In this document: piece after piece, positions 24,151 through 32,490 of the stretch | Numbering within the stretch: position 1 is the first letter of the stretch | Layout: every line of letters begins with the position of its first letter | NCBI GenBank assembly: GCA_903918755.1 | Contig: CAIXFN010000093.1 | Span: 33,259-97,258, forward strand | Length of the DNA stretch: 64,000 nucleotides | From: an uncultured Pedosphaera sp. | GTDB lineage: Bacteria; Verrucomicrobiota; Verrucomicrobiia; Limisphaerales; Pedosphaeraceae | Reading direction: 5' to 3' | Made by a program: the position numbers and the translations under genes | The notes under the pieces: model-generated | Told to the model about the DNA's origin: nothing | The model's input: the letters and a program-made list of their open reading frames with translations, nothing else | The model's database searches: none

Positions 24151-24456
24151 TCAGTTGCTTTTGCAGCCGCACTGGCGCGCCACCAGGAAACCAAGCAGGG
24201 CGCCCACACCGACACCGATGGCGATCGCCTGGTACGGGTGTTCCCGGACCGCCTCATCCGCGACCTTGGCCCCTTCGACCGCCTGTTCGCGCACCCGGCC
24301 GTAGATTTCCTTGCCGCGTTCGAGCGCCGCGGCGAGCCGGTTGCGGGCCTCCCCGACCTTTTCCCCGGCCACGTCCGCGGTTGCCGCCATCAGGGCGCGG
24401 GCATCGCGGGCGAGTTGTTCCATGTCGTCGTTCAGTGCTTGATGTGTTTTGTTCAT
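24151..24456 (-). CDS. DUF883 / ElaB-YqjD family protein
   Basis: 101 residues: a long amphipathic helix (LNDDMEQLARDARALMAATADVAGEKVGEARNRLAAALE) and a C-terminal membrane helix preceded by the family motif DEAVREHPYQAIAIGVGVGALLGFLVAR. YqjD-type proteins are inner-membrane proteins that bind ribosomes in stationary phase in E. coli. The tail ends CGCKSN, with two unusual Cys residues. Confidence 0.88.
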   Translation of the reverse strand: MNKTHQALNDDMEQLARDARALMAATADVAGEKVGEARNRLAAALERGKEIYGRVREQAVEGAKVADEAVREHPYQAIAIGVGVGALLGFLVARQCGCKSN

Positions 24457-24491
24457 AATCATAATTGTTTTGGTTTTGGTAAAAATGGGGA

Positions 24492-24821
24492 TCAGGACAG
24501 GACGGCCGGTTTGGCGACCCGCAAAATGGAGTTTCGGCCGCCGAACGGATTGGGCACGGATTCCGTCGCGTTGGGGTCGGCCATGTAATGACCATCCACG
24601 ACCAGGCAATACTCAAAAGTGCCCGGCGTCAGGGCGGTATCCTTCATCCAATGCCCGGCTTTGTCCTGGCGCATGGGTTTGGCTTCGGGATGCCAGTCAT
24701 TGAAGGTTCCCGCCAGGCAGACCGTTTGGGCGTTCGGATGCGTGAACTCGAAGCGGACTGGCACCAGTTGGCCGGCCGAGTTACGGGTGTCGTCGTGATT
24801 GTGCGGATGATTGTGTTTCAT
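24492..24821 (-). CDS. isoamylase early-set / AMPK glycogen-binding (CBM48) domain protein
   Basis: 109 residues. After a His/Asn-rich N-terminus comes one complete CBM48-type domain: VPVRFEFTHPNAQTVCLAGTFNDWHPEAKPM, then KDTALTPGTFEYCLVVDGHYMADPNA. The Trp and Lys/Asn positions for sugar contact are present (FNDWHP). No catalytic domain follows, so it is a stand-alone glycan-binding module. It is the first gene of the leftward cluster. Confidence 0.85.
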   Translation of the reverse strand: MKHNHPHNHDDTRNSAGQLVPVRFEFTHPNAQTVCLAGTFNDWHPEAKPMRQDKAGHWMKDTALTPGTFEYCLVVDGHYMADPNATESVPNPFGGRNSILRVAKPAVLS

Positions 24822-25138
24822 GACCGGAGGGGGCGCGGAGAGCGGATGGGTGGGCGGCCCAATCCGGCTGCAATCACCGTGAATTCCAGCCGGAATTTCC
24901 GGCCGGAGGGGGATTGCCCGCTTGGAGTCGCCTTTACCATGTATTTACTTTAAGCGCGGCCCTCCCGATGACCATCACGGGGTTGACCGTGGGGGGATTC
25001 CCCGATAACGGGGGAGGCGCGGCGGGTTGGCATCCGCCTTTACCCGGGTGAATCCGCAGAAAACGGACGAATTTCCCCCCGGGTGGCGCTTGCTTGTGGT
25101 GGCCGCATGCTTTAGGATGGCGGCGGAATGACCGCCCT
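24822..25138. other. divergent intergenic region, 317 bases
   Basis: Separates the leftward stress cluster from the TPR gene. It contains the palindromic operator candidate at 24974-25008; otherwise nothing recognised. Confidence 0.6.
24974..25008 (-). promoter_or_regulatory. palindromic operator candidate, copy upstream of the CBM48 gene
   Basis: CACGG at 24976-24980 and CCGTG at 24987-24991 with a 6-base spacer, followed by GGGGGATTCCCC. It matches the copy at 23161-23195 over about 30 bases, and both lie upstream of leftward genes. Confidence 0.6.
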
Positions 25139-25600
25139 ATGACGCCCGCCTGGCAGGAACAATACGACGAGGCAATGTTCGCCTTCAGCACCGCCGATTA
25201 TGTCACGGCAATTGTCGGGTTTCGGGCGATCCTGGCGGCGGAACCAGGCCAATTCGATGCGCAACTCGCGCTCGGCATGGCGTACTACCGCCAGGGCGAT
25301 TATGCGGCCGCGATTGTCGAAGGGCACAAGGCGGAGCGATTGCGTCCCCAGGAACAACTCGTCCATACCAATTTGTCGCTTTTTTACATGAAAAGCGGCG
25401 ACAAGCAGACCGCGGAGCATCATGGCCTCCAAGCCCGGATTGCCTCCTGGAAAGGCAACATGGATGCGCCCGGGGGGGCGCCGGCGGGTGATCCCGAACT
25501 GGAACTCGCCAAGCCCAAATTGGAGCCGGTCAAAGTCGGCCAAAAATTTCCGGACATGCCCTGGAAGAAAAATCTGCCTGCCGGTGGTTCGGTTCACTGA
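25139..25600 (+). CDS. tetratricopeptide-repeat protein
   Basis: 153 residues from ATG 25139. Three TPR units span residues about 6-105: YDEAMFAFSTADYVTAIVGFRAILAAEPG, DAQLALGMAYYRQGDYAAAIVEGHKAERLRP and VHTNLSLFYMKSGDKQTAEHHG. The C-terminal 45 residues (AKPKLEPVKVGQKFPDMPWKKNLP) form a conserved-looking tail outside the repeats. Likely a protein-interaction adaptor; partners unknown. Confidence 0.85.
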   Translation: MTPAWQEQYDEAMFAFSTADYVTAIVGFRAILAAEPGQFDAQLALGMAYYRQGDYAAAIVEGHKAERLRPQEQLVHTNLSLFYMKSGDKQTAEHHGLQARIASWKGNMDAPGGAPAGDPELELAKPKLEPVKVGQKFPDMPWKKNLPAGGSVH

Positions 25601-25656
25601 TTTGTATTCCGCGGCCCCGCCCGACCCTTCATTTTGGAACTGTTGACATTTACCCC

Positions 25657-25935
25657 ATGAAATCATCCTACGAACTCGCCATGGAGCGGCTGAACAAGAC
25701 CGCGCCCGCGAAGAAGCTCACGACCGAACAAAAGCAGCAACTGGCGGAAATCGATTCGCAATACGCCGCCAAAATCGCCGAGCGCGAAATTTTTGTTAAG
25801 GGCGAGTTGCAAAAAGCCCATGCCAAGGGTGATTACGAAGCCTTTGTCCAGTTGGAGAAGCAATTGGTGAGCGACCGGAAATCGCTCGAAGCGGAGCGGG
25901 AGGAAAAGAAGGAAAAGTACCGCCAGAGCCAATAA
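25657..25935 (+). CDS. small coiled-coil protein of unknown function
   Basis: 92 residues, nearly all helical and highly charged: SYELAMERLNKTAPAKKLT, then EIDSQYAAKIAEREIFVKGELQKA, then EKQLVSDRKSLEAEREEKKEKYR. No signal peptide. It sits eight bases before the cobalamin adenosyltransferase gene, so the two are probably cotranscribed. Its regular composition and codon use support a real gene. Confidence 0.75.
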   Translation: MKSSYELAMERLNKTAPAKKLTTEQKQQLAEIDSQYAAKIAEREIFVKGELQKAHAKGDYEAFVQLEKQLVSDRKSLEAEREEKKEKYRQSQ

Positions 25936-25942
25936 TCCCGTC

Positions 25943-26488
25943 ATGAGTATTGCCACCAAGACCGGGGATCACGGTCAGACCGGCCTGATGTACAATCGCC
26001 GGGTTTCCAAATGCCATCCGCGTGTGGAGGCCTACGGCACCGTGGACGAATTGAATGCGGCGTTGGGTTTGGCCCGGGCGACCGCGCTGGATGGTTTTGT
26101 GAGCGAACGGTTGCTCGCCATCCAGCAGGATCTGGTCGTGTTGATGGGCGAGTTGGCCACCGGCATTGAGGATTTGGATCGCTACCGTACTGACGGCTTT
26201 TCCCAGGTCACGCCCTCCCAGACCGCCCGCCTGGACGCTTGGGTGGGTGAAATTGAGGCGCAGAAGATTGTTTACCATGGCTGGGCCACTCCCGGGGCGA
26301 ATTTGCACTCGGCGGCCCTCGATGTCGCCCGCACCGTCTGCCGTCGCTCCGAGCGACGCGTCTGCGCCTTGCAGGAGGCGGACCAACTGGCCAACCCCCA
26401 GATCATCATTTATTTGAACCGGTTGGCCGACTTGCTTTGGCTGCTGGCCCGCTGGGTGGAGACCAAATTGTCCCCCTCGCCTCCCTAA
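25943..26488 (+). CDS. pduO: cob(I)yrinic acid a,c-diamide adenosyltransferase, PduO type
   Basis: 181 residues, normal for the family. The N-terminal ATP-binding motif is TKTGDHGQTGLMYN, followed by RVEAYGTVDELNAALGLAR, and the C-terminal RTVCRRSERRVCAL motif holds the Arg pair that contacts ATP and cobalamin. It transfers the adenosyl group of ATP to cob(I)alamin, giving coenzyme B12 for radical mutases or dehydratases. No B12-dependent enzyme or riboswitch is visible nearby. Confidence 0.92.
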   Translation: MSIATKTGDHGQTGLMYNRRVSKCHPRVEAYGTVDELNAALGLARATALDGFVSERLLAIQQDLVVLMGELATGIEDLDRYRTDGFSQVTPSQTARLDAWVGEIEAQKIVYHGWATPGANLHSAALDVARTVCRRSERRVCALQEADQLANPQIIIYLNRLADLLWLLARWVETKLSPSPP

Positions 26489-26506
26489 AACCGCGGGCCA
26501 AATCCT

Positions 26507-27583
26507 TTAGAGGATCAGCATGGCATCGCCATAGCTGAAGAAGCGATACCGCTCCCGGACCGCGGTGGCATAAGCTTCGAGCACCCGGGCGCGGCCACTG
26601 GTTTCCCCGGGCGCCGCGAAGGCGCTGACCAGCATGAGCAAGGTGGAGCGGGGTAAATGAAAATTGGTGAGGAGCCCCCCCACGACCTGGAATCGGCAGG
26701 GTGGGTGGAGGAAGATCCGCGTGCGCCCGGTCCCCGGCACGATGCGGCCTTGGTGGGCGGCCGCCACGCTCTCGAGTACCCGGACACTGGTGGTGCCCAC
26801 CGCGATGATCCGGCGCCCCGTGTCCAGCGCGCGGTTGATGGCCCCGGCCGCGGCTTCGCCGACGATGTAGCGTTCCTCATGCATGGTATGGCTGTCTAAT
26901 TGCTCCGCCTTGACCGGAGCGAAGGTGCCGAGCCCGACATGCAACGTCACAAACGCTCTTTGCACCCCGGCCGCCTCCAGCCGGGCCAGAAAGTTAGCGG
27001 TAAAGTGGAGCCCGGCAGTGGGGGCCGCCACCGATCCGGCGGCCGCGGCATAAACCGTCTGGTAACGAACGTTGTCCGTGGCCAGTTCCGCAGGGGTCGT
27101 CCGGGCAATATACGGGGGGAGGGGGATTTCCCCTAATTGGGCCAGACGGTCATGGAGGTCCTCCGGACCCGAAAACTGCAAATGCCGGTGGCCTTCTTCA
27201 TTGATTCCATCGACCGTGGCGGTGCCGCCGGCCCGCTGGCCGGAGGGATCGCAGAGCTCTATCACTGTCCCCATCCGGGCGCGTTTGCCTGGCCGCACCA
27301 TGGCCCACCAGGCATTCCGGCTCGTTTCTTCGAGGAGCAGCAGCTCGAATTGCCCGCCCGTGGCGGAATTAACCCCCCGGAGCCGCGCCGGAATCACCCG
27401 GGAATCGTTCAAAACCAGTAGATCTCCGGGGCGCAGGTATTGGATCAAATCCGGAAAAGCCTGGTGGGTCAAAATGGGGGATTCTCTCCGCATCACCAGC
27501 AACCGGGAATCCCCCCGATTTAGCGTCGGGAACTGGGCGATGAGTTCCGGCGGGAGGGCGTAATCGAATTCTGCGGTGAGCAT
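26507..27583 (-). CDS. queA: S-adenosylmethionine:tRNA ribosyltransferase-isomerase
   Basis: 358 residues. MLTAEFDYALPPELIAQFPTLNRGDSRLLV and LRPGDLLVLNDSRVIPARLRG are the conserved QueA N-terminus; later PYI...DNVRYQTVYA, GSVAAPTAGLHFT, and GGLLTNFHLPRSTLLMLVSAF match the rest of the family. QueA moves the ribosyl part of SAM onto 7-aminomethyl-7-deazaguanine in tRNA to make epoxyqueuosine. It converges on the adenosyltransferase gene with 18 bases between them. Complete and typical. Confidence 0.95.
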   Translation of the reverse strand: MLTAEFDYALPPELIAQFPTLNRGDSRLLVMRRESPILTHQAFPDLIQYLRPGDLLVLNDSRVIPARLRGVNSATGGQFELLLLEETSRNAWWAMVRPGKRARMGTVIELCDPSGQRAGGTATVDGINEEGHRHLQFSGPEDLHDRLAQLGEIPLPPYIARTTPAELATDNVRYQTVYAAAAGSVAAPTAGLHFTANFLARLEAAGVQRAFVTLHVGLGTFAPVKAEQLDSHTMHEERYIVGEAAAGAINRALDTGRRIIAVGTTSVRVLESVAAAHQGRIVPGTGRTRIFLHPPCRFQVVGGLLTNFHLPRSTLLMLVSAFAAPGETSGRARVLEAYATAVRERYRFFSYGDAMLIL

Positions 27584-27888
27584 AAAAGCGGATTGAAAAA
27601 GCGGTTCAATCCTAGTGAGTTTATAACTTTATCGTTAATTAATTGACTATTTTTGTTCGGGGACAATCCGTTTCCCCGCCGTCGCCGGACGATCCGTAAC
27701 CCCGGACAGCTTACCTGCGGGGGAGCAGCCTTCCAAGTGGTGAGTTGGGAGTCCTTTTTCCCCAATTGTGAACAACTCAAGGATAACTTTTTTTGTGGGT
27801 TATATATTGACACTTGTGGGGGGAAATGGCATGCTTTGGGGCGTTGTGGATAACTTATGGAACGATTTGTAGCAATGGGATAGTTTAG
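27584..27888. other. intergenic region upstream of the dcw cluster, 305 bases
   Basis: A/T-richer than its surroundings. It holds a promoter-like sequence (27807-27835) and three GTGGG/GTGGA motifs. No gene seen. Confidence 0.65.
27807..27835 (+). promoter_or_regulatory. sigma-70-type promoter candidate for the dcw operon
   Basis: TTGACA (27807-27812), a 17-base spacer and CATGCT (27830-27835) give a good -35 and a fair -10, about 50 bases before the mraZ start. GTGG(G/A) motifs at 27795, 27816 and 27846 overlap it and could be MraZ boxes, since MraZ represses its own operon by binding such direct repeats. Confidence 0.5.
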
Positions 27889-28353
27889 ATGTCAGAAGCC
27901 ATCGCCAGCGGAATGACGTTTTACACGTCGATTTATCATCATGGGATTGATGATAAACGGCGCGTACAGATTCCCTCGAAATGGCGACCGGCACAGCCCG
28001 ATGTCGAGTTCATGCTCATCCTCTGGCCCAATGGTGCTCAACCGGATGCCAACATCCTGGTGTTGCCTCCGGCGCGGATGGCAGCCTTGGCGGCGAACAT
28101 CCAGGAAATGTCTTCCACGGACCCCAAGGCGCAAAGTTTGCGGCGGTTGTTGGGGAGTAAATCGGCGGCGGCGAGTTTGGACAAAAGCGGGCGGCTGATG
28201 CTGCCTGAAGATATGGCCAAAAAAGCGGGATTGGACAAAGAAGCTGTCCTGCTTGGTTTGGTGGATCGTTTTGAAATTTGGAATCCGAAAAGATATGAGA
28301 TCGTCAGTCAGGAGGACGCCTCATTGCTCTCGGAAGCCTTTAAATTGATTTGA
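27889..28353 (+). CDS. mraZ: transcriptional regulator MraZ
   Basis: 154 residues with the two SpoVT/AbrB-like halves: YHHGIDDKRRVQIPSKWRP and SLDKSGRLMLPEDMAKKAGLDKEAVLLGLVDRFEIWNPKRYE. MraZ forms a ring that binds repeats in front of mraZ and controls the division and cell-wall operon. The N-terminal half has the family DxKGR motif changed to DDKRRVQIP. First gene of the dcw cluster, five bases before the next. Confidence 0.93.
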   Translation: MSEAIASGMTFYTSIYHHGIDDKRRVQIPSKWRPAQPDVEFMLILWPNGAQPDANILVLPPARMAALAANIQEMSSTDPKAQSLRRLLGSKSAAASLDKSGRLMLPEDMAKKAGLDKEAVLLGLVDRFEIWNPKRYEIVSQEDASLLSEAFKLI

Positions 28354-28357
28354 TACT

Positions 28358-29188
28358 ATGAGCTTGGGACGACTACTGGCCTCGGGCAAGAGCTTGATCG
28401 GAGTGAAGGATACGGACAGCCCGTACCGCATGGGCGCCGGCAACCCGCTCCCGCGGTTTGGCCCGATAAAAAATCCCTTTACCGTAACCGCTTCCGAAAA
28501 GGAAGCGGGCGCGGCTTCGTCCCCGGTCCCGGTTGCTACCGGGCGGGCAATGCCGACTCCCTCTGTCGTAAACTCCCCTTTTAGTTCCGCGGCAGCGATC
28601 CCGGCCAGGGAGCCGGCTCCCGCCGTGGAGTCGCCCGTCATGTCGCCCGAACCGGCGCAACTCCGGGTTCCGGCGGCGCCGCAGCTGCGGCCACCCGGCG
28701 AGCCCCGCGCGGCGGACTTGGAATCCATCGCCGGAAACGCGGTGCGGGAAAGACGGACGGTCGCAACCCCGGCTTCGGTGCGGGCGGTCGCGGCCAGTGT
28801 CGTGGCGGGACATCCGATGGGGCCCGCCCCCCGCCGCACCCGGGAAGGGGTGGCGATTCATTCGTGCTCGCCGTTGAGCGCTTTCGTCCCGGCGGGCAAC
28901 GTTTCGCCCCGGCGCGGTTCGTGGCTGGGAAATTGGGTGCAAAAATTGAATTTGTTCCGCGCCCTGGCGGCCTGGCAAAGCCGGCGCCGCAGCGCGGGTA
29001 GCGCCCCGGTGCAGGCGGAACTGTCCCTGGAGCACGTCACGGTGGCGCGCAATGATTTGCAGGAAGCGGATCTGGAAGTACGGGCCGGGCGGTTGGAATC
29101 GTCGGCCTCGTCCCCTCTGCCGGGCCTCGTGAAGCCCGGGCGCGGCGCGGGGCGGAGATTGGGCAAAGGCCCGCGGAATCCGACTTGA
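28358..29188 (+). CDS. uncharacterised dcw-cluster protein between mraZ and rsmH
   Basis: 276 residues, not a family I can name. The first 40 residues (SLGRLLASGKSLIGVKDTDSPYRM and NPLPRFGPIKNPF) look ordered; residues about 45-200 are Pro/Ala-rich and probably disordered. The last 80 contain LGNWVQKLNLFRALAAWQS and a repeat-like QAELSLEHVTVARNDLQEADLEV. No signal peptide or membrane helix. Five bases separate it from mraZ and it reaches the rsmH start region, so it is part of the operon. A role in division or envelope assembly is inference from position. Confidence 0.75.
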   Translation: MSLGRLLASGKSLIGVKDTDSPYRMGAGNPLPRFGPIKNPFTVTASEKEAGAASSPVPVATGRAMPTPSVVNSPFSSAAAIPAREPAPAVESPVMSPEPAQLRVPAAPQLRPPGEPRAADLESIAGNAVRERRTVATPASVRAVAASVVAGHPMGPAPRRTREGVAIHSCSPLSAFVPAGNVSPRRGSWLGNWVQKLNLFRALAAWQSRRRSAGSAPVQAELSLEHVTVARNDLQEADLEVRAGRLESSASSPLPGLVKPGRGAGRRLGKGPRNPT

Positions 29189-29202
29189 GGAACCCATGCC
29201 CC

Positions 29203-30132
29203 GTGTCCAATTTCAGCCACAAACCGGTGATGATGCAGGAAGTCCTGACCGCCCTGCAAGTGAGGCCCGGCGGCCGGTACGCCGACGGTACGCTCGGTGG
29301 GGCTGGACACGCGGCAGCCATCCTGACCGCGAGTGCGCCGAATGGGTGGCTGTTTGGATGCGATCGCGATGGCGACGCAGTTGAAGTCGCCCGGACCCGG
29401 TTGGCGGGCTTTGCCGGGCGCTGCGAAATTCAGCGCGGCAATTTTGCCGAACTGGCGGTTTTGGCGGGGACGATCCGGTATGACGGGGTTTTGCTGGATT
29501 TGGGTGTCAGTTCGTACCAGCTGGACACCGCCGGGCGCGGATTCAGTTTTCAGCAGGATGGGCCGTTGGATATGCGGCTCGATACGCGGCAGGAAATGAC
29601 CGCGGCGGATTTGGTGAACGGACTGGCCGTGGAAGAATTAGCCGACATTTTTTGGACGCTGGGGGATGAGCCGCAAGCGCGGCGCTTCGCCCGGGCCATC
29701 GAGCACGACCGCCAGGAGCGGCCCTTCCGGACCACCGCGCAATTGGCGGGGTTGATTGAGCGGCTGTCCCCGCGGAACGGGCGGAAATCGCATCCCGCGA
29801 CCCGGGTGTTCCAGGCGCTCCGGTTGGCGGTGAACGACGAGATGGGCGCCTTGGATCGCGGCCTGGCGGCGGCGTTGGGCCTCTTGCAGCCCGGCGGACG
29901 CCTCGCGGTGATCACGTTCCATTCGTTGGAAGATCGGCGGGTGAAGGAATTTGGCCGGGCGCAGGCCCGGGATTACACCTTCCCGGGGGAAGTGGATGTG
30001 CCGGAATTACGGCAGCCCCGCACACCGGAGTTGCGGTGGGTGCAACGCAAGGCGGCGACGCCGGGGGCGGCGGAATTGGCGGACAACCCGCGCAGTCGCA
30101 GTGCCCAATTGCGGGTGATGGAAAAGCTTTAA
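29203..30132 (+). CDS. rsmH: 16S rRNA (cytosine1402-N4)-methyltransferase
   Basis: 309 residues from GTG 29203, which has GAGGA about 11 bases upstream and gives the usual start (SNFSHKPVMMQEVL); a TTG at 29185 would add six residues. SAM-binding motifs are YADGTLGGAGHAAAIL and FGCDRDGDAVEVA; later YDGVLLDLGVSSYQLD, GPLDMRLD, and the C-terminal ITFHSLEDRRVKEFG and NPRSRSAQLRVMEK are diagnostic. RsmH methylates C1402 in the ribosomal P site. Standard member of the dcw cluster. Confidence 0.93.
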   Translation: MSNFSHKPVMMQEVLTALQVRPGGRYADGTLGGAGHAAAILTASAPNGWLFGCDRDGDAVEVARTRLAGFAGRCEIQRGNFAELAVLAGTIRYDGVLLDLGVSSYQLDTAGRGFSFQQDGPLDMRLDTRQEMTAADLVNGLAVEELADIFWTLGDEPQARRFARAIEHDRQERPFRTTAQLAGLIERLSPRNGRKSHPATRVFQALRLAVNDEMGALDRGLAAALGLLQPGGRLAVITFHSLEDRRVKEFGRAQARDYTFPGEVDVPELRQPRTPELRWVQRKAATPGAAELADNPRSRSAQLRVMEKL

Positions 30133-30133
30133 A

Positions 30134-30514
30134 ATGGCCAAAAACCGAAAATCGGATGCGGGCGCGATGCGCCCCGGAACGGTGGTGCGGGCGTTTCTGC
30201 TCTGCGCCGTCATCATCGGCGCCGGCCTGGGGTACGTGTGGCAGAAAAACCTCATTTATGAGCTCGGGCAACAACGGCTGGCGAAGGAACTCACCTTGCG
30301 GCAGTTGCGCGACTCCAATGACAAACTGCGCCACCAGTACCAGGGCATGCTGCTCCCGAAATCGCTCGAAGAGCGGGCGCGGGAATTGAAGCTCGGTTTG
30401 GGCCCGGCCCTGCCGACCCAGATTTTGCGGTTGACGGAACCGGCTGCGGAAGCGCCGACGCCAACCGAACAACAATTCGCGGCCGGCCGTCTGCCCCGAA
30501 CCGCCGCGCCATGA
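30134..30514 (+). CDS. ftsL: cell division protein FtsL-like
   Basis: 126 residues, in the position of ftsL. A basic cytoplasmic stretch (MAKNRKSDAGAMRPGT) is followed by one membrane helix (VVRAFLLCAVIIGAGLGYVW) and a coiled coil (LGQQRLAKELTLRQLRDSNDKLRHQYQ), then a Pro-rich tail. This is the FtsL bitopic layout; FtsL joins FtsB and FtsQ at the septum. FtsL diverges quickly, so the call rests on topology and location. Confidence 0.75.
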   Translation: MAKNRKSDAGAMRPGTVVRAFLLCAVIIGAGLGYVWQKNLIYELGQQRLAKELTLRQLRDSNDKLRHQYQGMLLPKSLEERARELKLGLGPALPTQILRLTEPAAEAPTPTEQQFAAGRLPRTAAP

Positions 30515-30597
30515 CAATTTTTTTACCGCCGCCCGTGACGCCGTCGGAAGAGGAACCGATCGGCACGGGCGGTTGGTAAAAAGCTTTCGGAGAACGC

Positions 30598-32487
30598 ATG
30601 AAACAGATCCAGTATCGTCGGCGCCTGCTGATCGCGCTCCTGCTCGGAGTCGCGTATGCCGGTCTGGCGTACCGCCTGGTGGATTTGCAGGTGCTGCGCC
30701 GGGAAAACCTCCAGGCGGAAGTCTGGACCAACACCCACCACGTGTTCCAATTGGAGCCGCGCCGGGGTGATATCCTCGACAGTCGCGGCAACATGCTGGC
30801 GACCAGCGCCTTCGTGAAAACCGTGTGCGCCGACCCCTCCCTGCTCGGGGATCACGCTCCCGAGGTGGCGCATCTCCTTGCCCCCGTGTTGGGCATGAAC
30901 GAGGCCGAACTGGGACTGCGCCTCGCTCCGCGGGCGCGGCAGACGGATGCCGGCGATACGGTCACCAACCGTTACGTCGTTCTCAAGCACAAGGTTCCCC
31001 TCGATGTCTGGCAGCGCGCCAAAGAGACGATGACCAATTTTCCGTCCAATATTGTGGGCCGGTTGCCCACCAAGAAGGAAATTGCGTTTTACCGGGCGCT
31101 GCGGTACTCCGCCATCTTTGCGGATCCCGTGGATGACCAGTTGCGCAGTTATCCCAATGGCCAGCTGGCCGCCCATGTGCTGGGTAGTGTGGGGGTGGCG
31201 GAACACAGCGACGTGCATGGCACCTTTATTAACACGGTGGGCCTGGACGGAGTGGAAGCGGTTTTCGACAAGCAATTGAGCGGCACAAGGGGCTGGCGCG
31301 TCACCGAGCGTGATGGCCACCGTCGCGAGCGGGTGGAATTGCGCGAGGAAAACGTGGAGCCCCGGGACGGGTTGAATCTCGTGCTCACGATTGACTCGGT
31401 GATCCAGGGTATCCTCGAGACCGCGCTGGCCGAAGCCAATGAGAAAGAGAAGCCGCTGAGCATTTCCGGCATTGTGATGCGTCCGAAAACCGGGGAAATC
31501 CTGGGCTTTGCCAACCTGCCGACTTTTGATCCCAATCATCTCGACCACACGACCGATACCCAGCGCCGCAACCGGCTGATCTCGGATTTCCATGAACCGG
31601 GTTCCACCTTCAAGATTGTCGTCATCTCGGGGGCGCTAAACGACAACCTCGTCCATCTGGGCGACCGGTTCAATTGCGAGATGGGCCGTTTCAGTTTCGC
31701 CGGTCATACGCTGCACGACAGCTCGCCGCACGGGGAACTTTCGGTTTCCGGGATCATCATGAAGTCCAGCAATATTGGCGCCGCGAAGGTTGGCATTCTC
31801 ATGCAGAAACCCCGGTTGGATCAGTATATGCGTGACTTTGGTTTCGGGGCCCCGACCGGCATCCGGCTCCCGGGGGAAACCCCCGGACTCATGCCGCACG
31901 AGTGGACCAAGGTTTCGATCGCCCAAATTCCCATGGGGCAGGGCGTGGCGGTGACTTCGATCCAAATGACGATGGCCATGGCGGCGCTGGCGAACAAAGG
32001 AGTTTTGATGCGGCCGATGCTGGTGGACCGCCTGGTGGATGCCGGCGGCAACGTGGTGGCCCGTTATCCGCCCGTCACGGCCCGGCGGGTCATCAGTGAA
32101 ACGGCGGCCAAAGACATGGTCGAAGCGCTGAAGACCGTGGTGGGACCGGATGGCACCGCGGTGCGTGCCACCCTGGAACATTATACGGTGGCGGGCAAAA
32201 CCGGGACTGCCCAGAAAGTGCCTTACTCGGCGAATAAATGGTATGCCTCGTTTGTCGGCTTTTTCCCGGCCGACAATCCGGAAGTCTGCATTTATATCGC
32301 GATGGATGAGCCGCACGGGCCTTCCCATCTGCATCAGGGCGGACAAGTCTGCGCCCCGGTATTCAAGCAAGTGGCCGAAAAGGTGGCCAGCTATTTGAAC
32401 GTCCGGCCCGACAAGGGAATCGACCTTCCCGGCAGCGAGGGAACGAATGGACAGGGTATCAAAACCGTCGCTTACCGCACTCCTTGA
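30598..32487 (+). CDS. ftsI: division-specific class B penicillin-binding protein (transpeptidase)
   Basis: 629 residues. N-terminal membrane anchor (RRLLIALLLGVAYAGLAYRLVDLQVL), a pedestal domain to about residue 260, and a transpeptidase domain with all three catalytic motifs: S336-T-F-K339, S390-S-N392, and K534-T-G-T. It crosslinks septal peptidoglycan together with the glycosyltransferase FtsW. PASTA domains are absent. Normal length for FtsI; target of beta-lactams. Confidence 0.93.
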   Translation: MKQIQYRRRLLIALLLGVAYAGLAYRLVDLQVLRRENLQAEVWTNTHHVFQLEPRRGDILDSRGNMLATSAFVKTVCADPSLLGDHAPEVAHLLAPVLGMNEAELGLRLAPRARQTDAGDTVTNRYVVLKHKVPLDVWQRAKETMTNFPSNIVGRLPTKKEIAFYRALRYSAIFADPVDDQLRSYPNGQLAAHVLGSVGVAEHSDVHGTFINTVGLDGVEAVFDKQLSGTRGWRVTERDGHRRERVELREENVEPRDGLNLVLTIDSVIQGILETALAEANEKEKPLSISGIVMRPKTGEILGFANLPTFDPNHLDHTTDTQRRNRLISDFHEPGSTFKIVVISGALNDNLVHLGDRFNCEMGRFSFAGHTLHDSSPHGELSVSGIIMKSSNIGAAKVGILMQKPRLDQYMRDFGFGAPTGIRLPGETPGLMPHEWTKVSIAQIPMGQGVAVTSIQMTMAMAALANKGVLMRPMLVDRLVDAGGNVVARYPPVTARRVISETAAKDMVEALKTVVGPDGTAVRATLEHYTVAGKTGTAQKVPYSANKWYASFVGFFPADNPEVCIYIAMDEPHGPSHLHQGGQVCAPVFKQVAEKVASYLNVRPDKGIDLPGSEGTNGQGIKTVAYRTP

Positions 32488-32490
32488 ACC

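Noticed and set aside
30511..30579. 22-codon frame overlapping the ftsL stop by ATGA
   Set aside because: Too short to support as a gene; the overlap may be chance, and the stretch may only be the ftsI leader.
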